A stretch of 64,000 nt of DNA from Spirochaetota bacterium (GTDB lineage: Bacteria; Spirochaetota; UBA4802; UBA5368), in the NCBI GenBank assembly GCA_004297825.1, contig SCSX01000019.1, positions 1-64,000 of the forward strand. Reading direction: 5' to 3'. Made by a program: the position numbers and the translations under genes. Below the pieces are notes generated by a model. That model saw only the letters and a list, made by a program, of their open reading frames with translations, made no database searches and was not told the DNA's origin. Below, piece by piece: positions 8,240-16,934 of this stretch. Every line of letters begins with the position of its first letter. The stretch's first letter is position 1.

Positions 8240-8608
8240 ATGGCGGCGGAAACGGGGAAAAACGGGCTCGAGCTGGGCAGGCGCCCGTGGGGAATCTACG
8301 AGGTCCTGGCCGACGAGGACGACCACAAGGTGAAGCGGATCACGGTGTTCCCGGGGAAGCGCCTCTCCCTCCAGCGCCACCGGCGCAGGGCCGAGCACTG
8401 GCTGTGCGTGCACGGCACGGGCGCGGTGACCCTGGACGAGCGCATAGTGGAATTCACCCCCGGCGGGGCGGTGGACATAGGGAAGGGCGTCCTTCACAGG
8501 GTCGAGAACAGGGGGACCGATAATCTCTATTTCATCGAGATACAGTCCGGCGACTATTTCGGCGAGGACGATATCGAGCGCGTCGAAGACGACTTCGGCC
8601 GGGTCTGA
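8240..8608 (+). CDS. Cupin protein, type II mannose-6-phosphate isomerase-like
   Basis: A 122-residue single-domain cupin. It begins RRPWGIYEVLAD and has LSLQRHRRRAEHWLCVHGTGAV, the metal-binding cupin motif 1 of the C-terminal isomerase domain of mannose-1-phosphate guanylyltransferases, followed by motif 2 around IGKGVLHRVEN and SGDYFGEDDIERVEDDFGR, a typical ending of that family. The start at ATG 8240 has GAGGTGA ten bases upstream. Alone, such domains interconvert mannose- and fructose-6-phosphate for GDP-mannose and surface polysaccharide synthesis. No guanylyltransferase gene is nearby, so the pathway is inferred from family only. Confidence 0.82.
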   Translation: MAAETGKNGLELGRRPWGIYEVLADEDDHKVKRITVFPGKRLSLQRHRRRAEHWLCVHGTGAVTLDERIVEFTPGGAVDIGKGVLHRVENRGTDNLYFIEIQSGDYFGEDDIERVEDDFGRV

Positions 8609-8921
8609 TATAGTATTGCCTCACCCGGATGCCCATGTAAGGACCGATACGACCGGCGGCGCATGCGCCGTTCCGAAAAACGCTTGCCTTCCGGAAGGCG
8701 GCGTCGCATAACACGATGGGCCGGGGCGCTTCCCGGCGTGTGCGCTTCGAACCTCCGGGTAACCGCGAATGAACGCCAATAAACGCGAATTATTAATGGG
8801 TACGGGGCGTGCCCGTGAGATTGATAGATAAGTAGTCACATGAATTTTTTGTAACCTGTCGGGGGCGAATCGGTCACATGCCAATCATGGACCGGCGTCG
8901 TCGGCACGGCGGGGTTTGCAT
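8609..8921 (+). other. Intergenic region with short repeats
   Basis: No coding potential is evident. It holds a 14-base palindrome CGGCGCATGCGCCG near 8657 and a stretch of repeated CGAAT/AACGC units (CGCGAATGAACGCC, then AATAAACGCGAAT) near 8766-8790, a type of intergenic filler seen in many bacteria. An AT-richer part at 8790-8850 could hold the promoter for the CorA-like gene, but I see no convincing -35/-10 pair and no M-box. Confidence 0.35.
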
Positions 8922-9836
8922 ATGCTGAAGCGGTTCGCATTATCGGGGGGGCGCCTCGAGGAGGCCGACGACGAGGGAAAGGTCATCGTCGTCGTCAATC
9001 CGGACGAAAGCGAGAAAAAGTACCTCATCGCCGAGTACCAGGTGGACGAGCACACCCTGAACTCGGCGCTCGACCCGGATGAGCTCGCGCGTATCGAGTT
9101 CGAGCCCCGGCACATGGCCTTCATCTTCAAGCGGCCCAAAAATTATTCGTCGGAGGACAATTTTCTTTTCAAGGTGATGTCCACGGGGATGTTCCTCTAT
9201 AAGGATGTGCTCATCATCGTCATGGCCGACGAGATGTTCATGTTTCAGGACAAGATATTCATGGGGTCGAAAACCATCCAGGACGTCTTTCTCCGGATCA
9301 TCTATCGCAGTATCTACCATTTCCTGGACCACCTCAAGGCGATCAACATGATCTCGGACAGCCTGGAGCAGAAGGTGAACACCTCGATGGAAAACCGGTA
9401 TTTATTGAACATGTTCACCCTTCAGAAGGGGCTCGTGTATTACCAGAACGCGGTGAACATAAACGGCTACGTGATCGACAAGCTCAAGGCGAACGCGAAG
9501 AAGATCGGGTTCACCACCGACAACCAGGAATTCCTGGAGGACATCATTATCGAGAACAGCCAGTGCTACAAGCAGGCGGAGATCTACTCGAACATTCTCG
9601 CCAGCCTCATGGACGCGCGGGCGTCCATCGTAAGCAACAACCTGAACGTGCTCATGAAGACGCTCAACATCATCACCATCGCCATCATGGTGCCCACCTT
9701 CGTGGTGAGCGCGTTTTCCATGAACGTGGACATCCCCCTGCAGGGACATCCGTTCGCCTTCTGGATAGTGATGGGTCTCGCGATGGTCATGCTCATGGTA
9801 TTCATACTGTTCTGGAAGTACAAGAAGTGGTGGTGA
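8922..9836 (+). CDS. CorA-like divalent metal ion channel with SMN signature
   Basis: A 304-residue member of the CorA/2-TM-GxN family. A long soluble alpha/beta and coiled-coil N-terminal part is followed by two membrane helices near the C terminus (IITIAIMVPTFVVSAF, then FAFWIVMGLAMVMLMVFIL) and a basic tail (KYKKWW). The loop signature that forms the pore entrance, normally YGMN, reads FSMNV at about residues 261-265, with Ser in place of Gly. The family exchanges Mg2+ (or Co2+, Zn2+ in variants) as a pentamer in the inner membrane. I chose ATG 8922 over TTG 8916. It is monocistronic; the ABC operon starts 69 bases later. Confidence 0.85.
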   Translation: MLKRFALSGGRLEEADDEGKVIVVVNPDESEKKYLIAEYQVDEHTLNSALDPDELARIEFEPRHMAFIFKRPKNYSSEDNFLFKVMSTGMFLYKDVLIIVMADEMFMFQDKIFMGSKTIQDVFLRIIYRSIYHFLDHLKAINMISDSLEQKVNTSMENRYLLNMFTLQKGLVYYQNAVNINGYVIDKLKANAKKIGFTTDNQEFLEDIIIENSQCYKQAEIYSNILASLMDARASIVSNNLNVLMKTLNIITIAIMVPTFVVSAFSMNVDIPLQGHPFAFWIVMGLAMVMLMVFILFWKYKKWW

Positions 9837-9905
9837 CCCCGCGCTTCGCGAAGCAGATAGTCGTTCCATGATTCGGAGATTTATCAAGGAGGAACACGGC
9901 TGCAC

Positions 9906-10838
9906 ATGATCAGTGTTAACGGCGTAACAAAATACTACGGGAGCTTTTGCGCGGTGAACGACATCTCGTTCTCCATCCGCAAGGGCGAGATCACGGGCCT
10001 CCTGGGCCCCAACGGCGCGGGGAAGACGACGACCCTCCGCATGCTCACCTGCTACCTGAAACCCACGTCCGGCAGGATCGCCCTGGGCGATTACCTGGTG
10101 GACGAGAACCCCCGCGCGGTGAAGCGCATGATCGGGTACTTGCCCGAATCGGCGCCGCTGTACGCGGACATGCTCGTGTACGACTACCTCGAGTACGTGA
10201 GAAGAATCCACAAGATCGAGGATCCCGCGCGCGTCAGCGAGATCGCCCGGACGTGCGGCATCACCGAGGTGATGCACAAGAACATCTCCGAGCTTTCCAA
10301 GGGCTACCGCCAGCGCGTGGGGCTCGCGCACGCGATGATCCACGACCCCGAGATACTGGTCCTGGACGAGCCCACGAGCGGGCTGGACCCCAACCAGATC
10401 ATCGAGATCCGCACGCTCATCCGCGAGATCGGGAAGAAGAAGACCGTGATCCTCTCCACGCACATCCTCTCCGAGGTGGAGGCCACCTGCGACCGCGTGA
10501 TCATCATCGACCGCGGCAGCATCGTCGCCGATTCGCGCATGGCCGACATCACGTCATCCCACAACAAGAAGGCGCGCATACTCGTCCGCGTGAAGGGCGC
10601 CGCGTACGACGAGCTCTCGTCGGCGCTGGGGGCGCTCCCCGGCGCGGGCGCCGTTAACCGCGCGGAAGACCCCGACGGGCTCACGGCCGCGATCGTGACA
10701 TCCTCGTCATCGGACGACATCCGGCCCGCGGCCTTCGCCGCGGTGCGCGACAGGGGCTGGACGCTCTACGAGCTCTCGCGCGAGCACGAAACCCTCGAGC
10801 ATGTCTTCCGGCAGCTCACCAAAGGAGGCCTGCAATGA
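9906..10838 (+). CDS. ABC exporter ATPase, GldA type
   Basis: A 310-residue ABC ATPase: Walker A GPNGAGKT at about 36-43, signature LSKGYRQRVGLAHAMI, Walker B ILVLDEPTSGLDPNQ and the switch His in ILSTHILSEVE. The region after residue 220 is an extra regulatory domain common to GldA/NatA-type ATPases. It drives an ABC-2 type transporter. The next gene (permease) overlaps its stop by four bases and the GldG-like auxiliary follows, the order gldA-gldF-gldG. In Bacteroidetes this set supports gliding motility, but homologous sets are widespread in non-gliding bacteria, so the substrate is unknown. A ribosome site AAGGAGG precedes the start. Confidence 0.9.
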   Translation: MISVNGVTKYYGSFCAVNDISFSIRKGEITGLLGPNGAGKTTTLRMLTCYLKPTSGRIALGDYLVDENPRAVKRMIGYLPESAPLYADMLVYDYLEYVRRIHKIEDPARVSEIARTCGITEVMHKNISELSKGYRQRVGLAHAMIHDPEILVLDEPTSGLDPNQIIEIRTLIREIGKKKTVILSTHILSEVEATCDRVIIIDRGSIVADSRMADITSSHNKKARILVRVKGAAYDELSSALGALPGAGAVNRAEDPDGLTAAIVTSSSSDDIRPAAFAAVRDRGWTLYELSREHETLEHVFRQLTKGGLQ

Positions 10839-11557
10839 ACATCCGGGAAATTCTGCACGAGGCGGGAATAATCGCCCGCAAGGAGATACAGGGATATCTG
10901 ACCACCCCCGTGGGCTACATCGTCATCACGGTGTTCCTCATCGTCACCGGGTGGTTCTTCTTCTCCACCTTCTTCCTCTACGGGCAGGCGGAGCTGCGCG
11001 GCTTCTTCGAGCTCCTGCCGCTCATCCTCGCCTTCGTGGTGCCCGCGGTAACGATGCGGCTCTTCGCGGAGGAAAAGCACTCGGGTTCCTTCGAGACGCT
11101 CATGACCCTGCCCATTTCGCTTGAGGGCGTCATACTCGGCAAAATACTGGCGGGGACGGGCTTCGCGCTCATCATGGTCGCGCCCACGCTGCTGTACGCG
11201 GCCTCGGCGATCATCGTGGGCTCGCCCGACGCCGGTCCCATCGTGGGCGGCTACTTCGGGACGGCGCTCCTCGCGCTCGCCTTCTCGTCAATCGGCGTCT
11301 TCGCGTCCTCGCTCACGAAGAACCAGATCGTGGCATTCATGATAGGGCTCGCGATGTGCCTGTTCGTATCGCTCATCGACAAGTTCCTGTTCTTCGTGCC
11401 CGGCGCCGTCGTGGGCTTCTTCGAATACCTGGGGGCCGATTATCATTTCGGCAACATATCGCGCGGCATCATCGATTCGCGCGACATTCTCTACTTTCTC
11501 TCGGTCGCGGCGCTCGCATTCATCGCGACGTCAAAAAAGCTTGAGGACAGGAGCTGA
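10835..11557 (+). CDS. ABC-2 type permease, GldF-like
   Basis: A 240-residue integral membrane protein with about six hydrophobic helices, beginning with an amphipathic segment (IIARKEIQGYLTTPVGYIVI) that is characteristic of the ABC-2 permeases partnered with GldA-type ATPases. The conserved FAEEKHSGSFETLMTLPIS loop, which contacts the ATPase, is present at about residues 70-88. It overlaps the ATPase gene by four bases and is six bases from the GldG-like gene, so all three are one transcription and translation unit. Substrate unknown. Confidence 0.88.
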   Translation: MNIREILHEAGIIARKEIQGYLTTPVGYIVITVFLIVTGWFFFSTFFLYGQAELRGFFELLPLILAFVVPAVTMRLFAEEKHSGSFETLMTLPISLEGVILGKILAGTGFALIMVAPTLLYAASAIIVGSPDAGPIVGGYFGTALLALAFSSIGVFASSLTKNQIVAFMIGLAMCLFVSLIDKFLFFVPGAVVGFFEYLGADYHFGNISRGIIDSRDILYFLSVAALAFIATSKKLEDRS

Positions 11558-11563
11558 CACGCA

Positions 11564-13762
11564 ATGAAAATGATCACCCTGAATGATGTGAAGGCCGCCC
11601 TCCGGCGCGCCGTCGATACGGCGGGCGAGCGGAAGAACCAGTGGCTCGTCAACATCGTAATTATAGTACTCGTCAATCTCGCGGGGGCGGTGCTCTATTT
11701 CCGCCTCGACCTCACCGCGAACCGCGCCTACTCGCTCTCGAAGATAAGCAAACAGGCGGTCGCCACGCTCGAGGAGCCGCTCACGGTCAAGGTCTTCTTC
11801 TCGAAGGACCTGCCCGCGCCCGTGAACACGGTGAACCGCTACGTCGCGGACCTGCTTGAGGAATACAAGCAGTCCGGAAGCGGCAAGTTCCGCTACGAGT
11901 TCGTGGACGTGGACAAGCACAAGGAGGCCGCATCGGAATTCGGCATCCAGCCCATTTCCCTGCAGGAGCTCAAGAGCGACCGCGTATCGGCGCGCAGCGC
12001 CTTCATGGGCATCGCGCTCGTGCACGGTGACCTGGTCGAAACCGTGAATCCCGTCATCGATCCCGAGGAGCTCAAGCGCCGCGCGACCACCTTCCAGGGG
12101 ATCGAGTACAAGATCACCACGCTCATGCAGAAGATGACCGGCAAGGTGGACGCACTCCTGCGCCTTGACGACAAAAAGATCGACGTGACCCTCTTCGCGA
12201 GCTCGGACCTCCAGATCGAGGGCATGGCCGATATCGACAAGAAGGTCGCGGAGAAGGTCCGCAAGTGCAATCACCGCAACTACGACAAGCTCCGGTTCTC
12301 GTACGTGGACCCGGGAAAGGACAAAAAGGCGCTCGAGCTCGCGGAGGTCTACGGCTTCCCGAAGCTCCAGTGGCCCACCTACACCACGCGGACCGGCAAG
12401 TACGTCGAGGCGGGTGAGGGGGCCCTGGGCATTCTCGTGAAGATGGGCGACCGGTTCGAGACCGTGCCCATCCTGGGGCGCTCCATGTTCGGGGACTTCA
12501 CGGTCGCGGGCATGGACAACCTCGAGGAATCCATCAATACCGCCGTGGGCAATCTCGTGGGCATCAATCCCAAGGTGGGCTATATCACCGGCCACGGCGA
12601 GCGCGACCTCTCCAACCCGCGCGAGGGCGGAGCCGCGAGCTTCCGCGAGCTCATCGACGACATGTACGAGTTCAAGGTCATCGACCTCACGGAGGACGAG
12701 ATCCCCGGCGACATTCAGACGATCGTCATCAACGGGCCGCGCGGCGAGTTCGCGGACTGGGAGCTTTACAGGATCGACCAGTTCCTTATGCAGGGGAAAT
12801 CGGCGCTCGTGTTCCTCGATTCCTTCAACGAGATCCAGCCCGACGGCCAGCAGAACATGTTCATGCGCGAGCCGGCCGTGCTCCCGGTCAACACCGGGAT
12901 CGAGAAGCTCATCGCGCATTTCGGCGTCACGGTGAACAGGGACATCGTCCTGGACCGCAACTGCTACCGGCAGGTGCAGCGCGGGATGGGCGGCATGGCC
13001 GAGCAGTACGTCTATTTCCTCCCGCTCATCGACGAATCGGGCCTCAGCCGCGACAACACGATCACGCGCCATCTCAAGAAGATCGCCTTCTTCAAGTCGT
13101 CCTCGCTGGGGCTCGCGGAGGCCTCGAAGGGCGGCGAGACGCGCATTCCCCTGGTGAGCTCGTCAGACGACAGCTGGCTCATGTCGGGCCGCGTGAATTT
13201 CAACGCGTGGCAGATGGCGCCCCCCAAGGCGGCCGAGATGTCCCGCTACACCCTCGCCGCGCTCACGAGCGGTGAGTTCTCCAGCTATTTCGCGAACAGG
13301 CCGGTCCCAGAGAAGAAGGAAAAAGACAAGGACAAGAACAAGGGCAAGGCCGGGGAGCCCGATAAGCGAAGAGAAGGCGGGGAGAGGTCCCCTGTCGCGT
13401 CGGCGCAGCCTTTGAAAAAGGCGGTGAAGCCGGTGAAGATCATCGTCGCCGGGACATCGGAAATCAGCTCGCCCATGTTCGTGGACAAGGAGGGGCGCTC
13501 GCCCAACTCCGTGCTCCTGCATAACATGGTGGACTACCTGAACGGCAACTACGACGTGCCGGAGATGCGCAGCAAGGGCCTGGAGATGAATCCCATAAAG
13601 GAAACCGGGGACAACACCAAGCTCACGCTCAAGATATTCAACATCGCGGGACTCCCGCTCCTGGTGATGCTTACGGGGCTCGTCATCTGGAAGCGCAGGG
13701 GCGCGCGTAGGCAGCGTATTATTGCGGTCTTCGCGAAGACGGAGGCGCACGATGAAAAATAA
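11564..13762 (+). CDS. GldG-like ABC transporter auxiliary protein
   Basis: A 732-residue protein of the GldG / ABC_transp_aux family. One membrane helix near the N terminus (residues 26-46) and one near the C terminus (IAGLPLLVMLTGLVIWKRRG) anchor a large extracytoplasmic part. It contains the Gld family opening (LTANRAYSLSKISKQAVATL), an IFT52-like fold with VGYITGHGERDLSN, and a late Lys/Glu/Pro-rich insert (about 586-625) that is probably a flexible linker. It works with the preceding ATPase and permease. The next gene overlaps its end by 11 bases. Family is secure; what is exported or extracted is unknown. Confidence 0.85.
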   Translation: MKMITLNDVKAALRRAVDTAGERKNQWLVNIVIIVLVNLAGAVLYFRLDLTANRAYSLSKISKQAVATLEEPLTVKVFFSKDLPAPVNTVNRYVADLLEEYKQSGSGKFRYEFVDVDKHKEAASEFGIQPISLQELKSDRVSARSAFMGIALVHGDLVETVNPVIDPEELKRRATTFQGIEYKITTLMQKMTGKVDALLRLDDKKIDVTLFASSDLQIEGMADIDKKVAEKVRKCNHRNYDKLRFSYVDPGKDKKALELAEVYGFPKLQWPTYTTRTGKYVEAGEGALGILVKMGDRFETVPILGRSMFGDFTVAGMDNLEESINTAVGNLVGINPKVGYITGHGERDLSNPREGGAASFRELIDDMYEFKVIDLTEDEIPGDIQTIVINGPRGEFADWELYRIDQFLMQGKSALVFLDSFNEIQPDGQQNMFMREPAVLPVNTGIEKLIAHFGVTVNRDIVLDRNCYRQVQRGMGGMAEQYVYFLPLIDESGLSRDNTITRHLKKIAFFKSSSLGLAEASKGGETRIPLVSSSDDSWLMSGRVNFNAWQMAPPKAAEMSRYTLAALTSGEFSSYFANRPVPEKKEKDKDKNKGKAGEPDKRREGGERSPVASAQPLKKAVKPVKIIVAGTSEISSPMFVDKEGRSPNSVLLHNMVDYLNGNYDVPEMRSKGLEMNPIKETGDNTKLTLKIFNIAGLPLLVMLTGLVIWKRRGARRQRIIAVFAKTEAHDEK

Positions 13763-14711
13763 GAAGCTCTACATAAGCCTCGGGATTATCCTCATCTGCG
13801 CGCTCGTGCTTGCGGTAAACAGCTTCCGTTCTCCCAGCGTGCCTTCGCTCAAGGCGTGGAAAGACGCCGCGGATGAAATCGTCATCACGCGCGACGGGAA
13901 GGATACGGGCATCGCCCTCAAAGAAGGGAAGTGGCAGATAGGCGAGAAGGCCTTCCCCGCGGACCCGGAGACGATGACGCAGATCGAGAACAAGCTCAAG
14001 AACCTGAAGCTTGCCGAGCTTATCACCGACAAGCCGCCCTACGAGCGCTACGAGCTCGAGGGCGAGCGTGCGGTGCGGGTGCGCGTGAAGGCCGGCGGCG
14101 CGCTTTTACGGGATGTCACGCTGGGCAAGAAGAGCAGCACGATGCGCCACACCTACGTGCGCCTGGGCGAGGCGCCCGAGGTGTACCTTGCCACCGGCGG
14201 CTTTGACGAAATCACGAAGCCCGTCGAGGAGCTGCGCGACAAGACCGTCATGAAGGTCTCGAAGGGCGCGATCGAATCGGTCGAGATCGTGAACAAGGGA
14301 ATACGGACCAGGCTCGTCAAGCAGATCGAGGAAAAGAAGGAAGAAAGCCCTGAAAAGGACGAAGCCGTTCCTGAAGGTCCCGTCCGCGAGAAGACGAAGA
14401 AGGTCGAGAAGTGGACGCTCGACGGCAACCCCGCGGCGCGCGTGGACGAGGGAAAGCTCGGCCAGGCGCTCGCATCGTTCGATCCCCTCAAGGCCATGTC
14501 CTATTCCGATCAGGAGGTGAAGGGGCTCGCCCCGCTCTGCACGGTGACCATACGGGCCTTCGACAAGAACATGCGCCTCGACATCTTCAAGAAGCTCGAC
14601 GAGAGCAAATACCTCTGCTCCTCCTCCGAGTCGCCCTATCCGTTCACCATGGACAGCTGGAAGGTGGAGAACACCATCATCAAGGTCGCGGACGAAATCG
14701 TGAAGAAGTAG
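13752..14711 (+). CDS. DUF4340 membrane-anchored protein of the Gld-type operon
   Basis: A 319-residue protein with a single N-terminal membrane helix (LYISLGIILICALVLAVNSF) and a periplasmic part made of repeated beta-rich units of the DUF4340 type: EIVITRDGKDTGIALKEGKW near the start, a second unit after LELEGERAVRVRVKAGG, and a charged Lys/Glu linker around 195-225. DUF4340 genes very often follow gldG-like genes, as here, where the start overlaps gldG by 11 bases with GGAGG upstream. It is probably a structural or regulatory part of the same envelope complex. ATG 13752 was chosen because it places the membrane helix at the N terminus. Confidence 0.82.
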   Translation: MKNKKLYISLGIILICALVLAVNSFRSPSVPSLKAWKDAADEIVITRDGKDTGIALKEGKWQIGEKAFPADPETMTQIENKLKNLKLAELITDKPPYERYELEGERAVRVRVKAGGALLRDVTLGKKSSTMRHTYVRLGEAPEVYLATGGFDEITKPVEELRDKTVMKVSKGAIESVEIVNKGIRTRLVKQIEEKKEESPEKDEAVPEGPVREKTKKVEKWTLDGNPAARVDEGKLGQALASFDPLKAMSYSDQEVKGLAPLCTVTIRAFDKNMRLDIFKKLDESKYLCSSSESPYPFTMDSWKVENTIIKVADEIVKK

Positions 14712-14719
14712 GAGGCAGC

Positions 14720-15793
14720 GTGAGCGCGCACGTCACCGAGATACTCGCCACCATCGGGCCCGCGTCGCTGGAGATCATGCCCGCGCTCTATGCCGCGGGC
14801 ATGTCCGGCGTGCGCATCAACAGCTCGCACGGCGATCCCGCGACGCACGCGCGCGTCATCGCCGCCTCGCGCGCCGCGAATCCCGAAGGCTACGTCGTCT
14901 ACGACATCAAGGGACCCAAGATGCGCCTGGGCGATTTCCCCGCGCCCATTCCCGTGCGCGCGGGCCAGGTGCTCGTGCTGCGCACCGATATTCCCAAGCC
15001 GCAGGGAAGCGACTACCCCGCGGTGGAAGACTCCGCCGGGGGGATACCGGTAAGCTACGAAACACTCGACCGGTGCGTGAAGCCCGGTCACCGGCTTTTC
15101 GTGGACGACGGGTACGCGGGCCTCAAGGTGACCGGGGTATCCCCGGGAAGGATCGAGTGCGTCGTGCTCTACGGCGACACGCTCCGTCCCCGCAAGGGGC
15201 TCAACCATCCCGACACGATAATCGATTACCCGTACACGATGCCCGCGGACTATCCCAACCTGGACTTCGCCGCGCGCAACGGCGTAAACTTCATCGCCGA
15301 TTCCTTCACCCGCAGCGCCGCCGACGTGCGCGAGCTCCGCGGGCGTCTGGCGGGCACGCGCATCAAGATCATCTCGAAGATCGAGAATCCCGAGGGCGTC
15401 GCAAACTTCGACGAAATCCTCGCCGAAACGGACGCCGTCATGATCGCCCGCGGCGACCTGGGCGTGGAGATGGACCCGTGCGAGCTCCCGGAGCTCCAGA
15501 AGGTGATGATCGCGAAGTGCAACCGCGCGGGGAAGCCCGTGATCACCGCGACCCAGATGCTCGAATCCATGATCGACAACCCGCATCCCAGCCGCGCGGA
15601 CGTGAGCGATATCGCGAACGCCCTCTACGACGGCTCCGATATCATCATGCTCTCGGGGGAAACCTCGGTGGGCAAATACCCGGTGGAATGCGTGCGCATC
15701 ATGCGGCATGTCGCGGAGTTGACCGGGAAAACGGCGCGCTACCGCGAACGCAAGGCGGGGATCAACGGACTAGCCGTGCTGGCGCGGGCTTAA
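14720..15793 (+). CDS. Pyruvate kinase lacking the C-terminal domain
   Basis: A 357-residue protein from a GTG start behind GGAGG. It shows the pyruvate kinase A domain and B domain in order: TEILATIGPAS, the substrate loop RINSSHGD, DIKGPKMRLG, the catalytic region KIENPEG, the metal motif MIARGDLGVEM and ATQMLESMIDNPHPSRAD. The usual C-terminal allosteric domain (about 110-120 residues) is missing: the protein ends just after IMRHVAEL. It therefore probably has unregulated or altered activity, possibly on another enolpyruvate. It lies eight bases after the DUF4340 gene, an odd operon partner. Its end overlaps the convergent membrane-protein gene by 24 bases. Confidence 0.8.
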   Translation: MSAHVTEILATIGPASLEIMPALYAAGMSGVRINSSHGDPATHARVIAASRAANPEGYVVYDIKGPKMRLGDFPAPIPVRAGQVLVLRTDIPKPQGSDYPAVEDSAGGIPVSYETLDRCVKPGHRLFVDDGYAGLKVTGVSPGRIECVVLYGDTLRPRKGLNHPDTIIDYPYTMPADYPNLDFAARNGVNFIADSFTRSAADVRELRGRLAGTRIKIISKIENPEGVANFDEILAETDAVMIARGDLGVEMDPCELPELQKVMIAKCNRAGKPVITATQMLESMIDNPHPSRADVSDIANALYDGSDIIMLSGETSVGKYPVECVRIMRHVAELTGKTARYRERKAGINGLAVLARA

Positions 15794-16174
15794 GGCTATC
15801 AGCGCCAGCCCCGCGCATGCCGTCCACGCGCCCGCCCAGACCTGGGAAAGGGGAACCGGAAGAAGCACGATCGAGACCAGGAAGAACGCCGCGGCCGAGA
15901 GCGCGAAAAGCCGCGCGAGGACCGCGCTCTTCGAAAGCAGCACGTAGAGCGCAACGGCGCCCACGGCGAACACGCTCAGGGACGCAATCACCGGAATGGG
16001 CTCCGCCCCGCTGAAAATATTCAACGCGATCTCACCGCCGGAAACGTAGCGGCGCGCCATGTGGTTCTCGCTGTAAAACCAGGGCGCGATCACGGACAGG
16101 AGGACGAGCACCGCCCCGGCGACCGCGGGAAGATTGCCCCGGGACCACGGCGCGCGCTCGTACAAAGATTTCAT
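15770..16174 (-). CDS. Small four-helix membrane protein
   Basis: A 134-residue hydrophobic protein with four predicted membrane helices (around LPAVAGAVLVLLSVIAPWFY, IPVIASLSVFAVGAVALYVL, LFALSAAAFFLVSIVLLP and AWTACAGLALIALS). No family was recognised. ATG 16174 (MKSLYERAPW) gives a short basic N terminus; ATG 16189 is an alternative five codons earlier. The 3' end overlaps the convergent pyruvate kinase gene. Composition matches the surrounding chromosome. The reading frame looks genuine because the hydrophobic periodicity is strong, but function is unknown. Confidence 0.55.
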   Translation of the reverse strand: MKSLYERAPWSRGNLPAVAGAVLVLLSVIAPWFYSENHMARRYVSGGEIALNIFSGAEPIPVIASLSVFAVGAVALYVLLSKSAVLARLFALSAAAFFLVSIVLLPVPLSQVWAGAWTACAGLALIALSPRQHG

Positions 16175-16259
16175 TTTCCCGAATTCCATTTGAGGTTGAC
16201 TCGCCGGCAAGCCTAGCGGGGCGCGCGGGGCGTGTCCATAAGAAATTTCATTTTTCTGG

Positions 16260-16287
16260 TTGACAGCATATGCTGGTCGTATATCAA
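16260..16287 (+). promoter_or_regulatory. Promoter of tRNA-Leu
   Basis: TTGACA at 16260-16265 and TATCAA at 16282-16287 with a 16-base spacer lie about 50 bases before the tRNA. Confidence 0.5.
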
Positions 16288-16336
16288 GTTCGCGTGCGGG
16301 GTCAACAGGACCGCCGCATTTGTTTTTAACATGCCC

Positions 16337-16421
16337 GCCCAGGTGGTGGAATTGGTAGACACGCATGTTTGAGGGGCATGTGGGAGAATATCCTGTAAGG
16401 GTTCAAATCCCTTCCTGGGCA
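16337..16421 (+). tRNA. tRNA-Leu (anticodon GAG)
   Basis: The acceptor stem GCCCAGG/CCTGGGC closes with discriminator A. The D arm has GGTAGAC, the anticodon stem CATGT/GCATG holds loop TTGAGGG with anticodon GAG, a long class II variable arm follows, and the T arm is AAGGG TTCAAAT CCCTT. CCA is not encoded. Confidence 0.95.
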
Positions 16422-16428
16422 CACATAA

Positions 16429-16468
16429 AAAGAAGGCGCGGACAACCAGTCCGCGCCTTCTTTTTTTA
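16429..16468 (+). terminator. Terminator after tRNA-Leu
   Basis: A 14-bp stem (AAGAAGGCGCGGAC with GTCCGCGCCTTCTT) around a 5-base loop is followed by a run of seven T. It belongs to the GAAGGCGCG palindrome family found at other gene ends in this window. Confidence 0.9.
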
Positions 16469-16517
16469 TTTTCCCCGGCTGGTTCATACACACGTCGGAT
16501 TAAACTTCTCCCGCGCA

Positions 16518-16810
16518 TGCTGAAAACGGGGTCGAAAGGGGCGAAGCCCTTGACGGAAACTCATCTGGACCCGTGCGTAACCTGAATAGACTGGAAGCAC
16601 GGCCCACGCCGAAAATAGTTACTTCGTAAATACTCAAATCGTAAGGGACGAAGCCCCTGACAGAAACTCCAGAGGGTCCCGCGCGTAACCTGATTAGGTT
16701 GGACCCACGGCCCACGCCTAAAATAGTTATTTCTTTACTACATGCTGAAAATGGGGTCGTAAGGGGCGGAGCCCCTTACAGGAGCCCCCGCAGGGCTCCC
16801 TGCATAACTG
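16518..16810. repeat. Three tandem diverged copies of a GGGGCGAAGCCCC repeat
   Basis: Units beginning near 16518, 16640 and 16743 share CGAAAGGGGCGAAGCCC-type hairpins, a middle part ending CGTAACCTGA, and CACGGCCCACGCC followed by AAAATAGTTA. The third copy is shortened. A related hairpin copy lies at 57040-57110. The segment has no plausible gene. Confidence 0.6.
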
Positions 16811-16934
16811 GGAAGGGCCGGCCAAGGCCGGCATTTGAAATATTTACATCTTTTTAATAAATCGATAACGTTATATTGTTGACATTGAGTTTTATTTGCT
16901 ATATTGATGTGACAATTTGTTTACTATTTTTTTA

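Noticed and set aside
11531-13072. A 513-codon open frame on the minus strand opposite the gldG-like gene
   Set aside because: It is the antisense image of a GC-rich gene (Arg/His/Val/Leu-rich, no motif) and the plus-strand gene has clear family features. The same holds for 9402-10463 and 45058-46680.
16518-16810. CRISPR array
   Set aside because: The three repeats are long, diverged and contiguous, with no regular spacers and no cas genes nearby.
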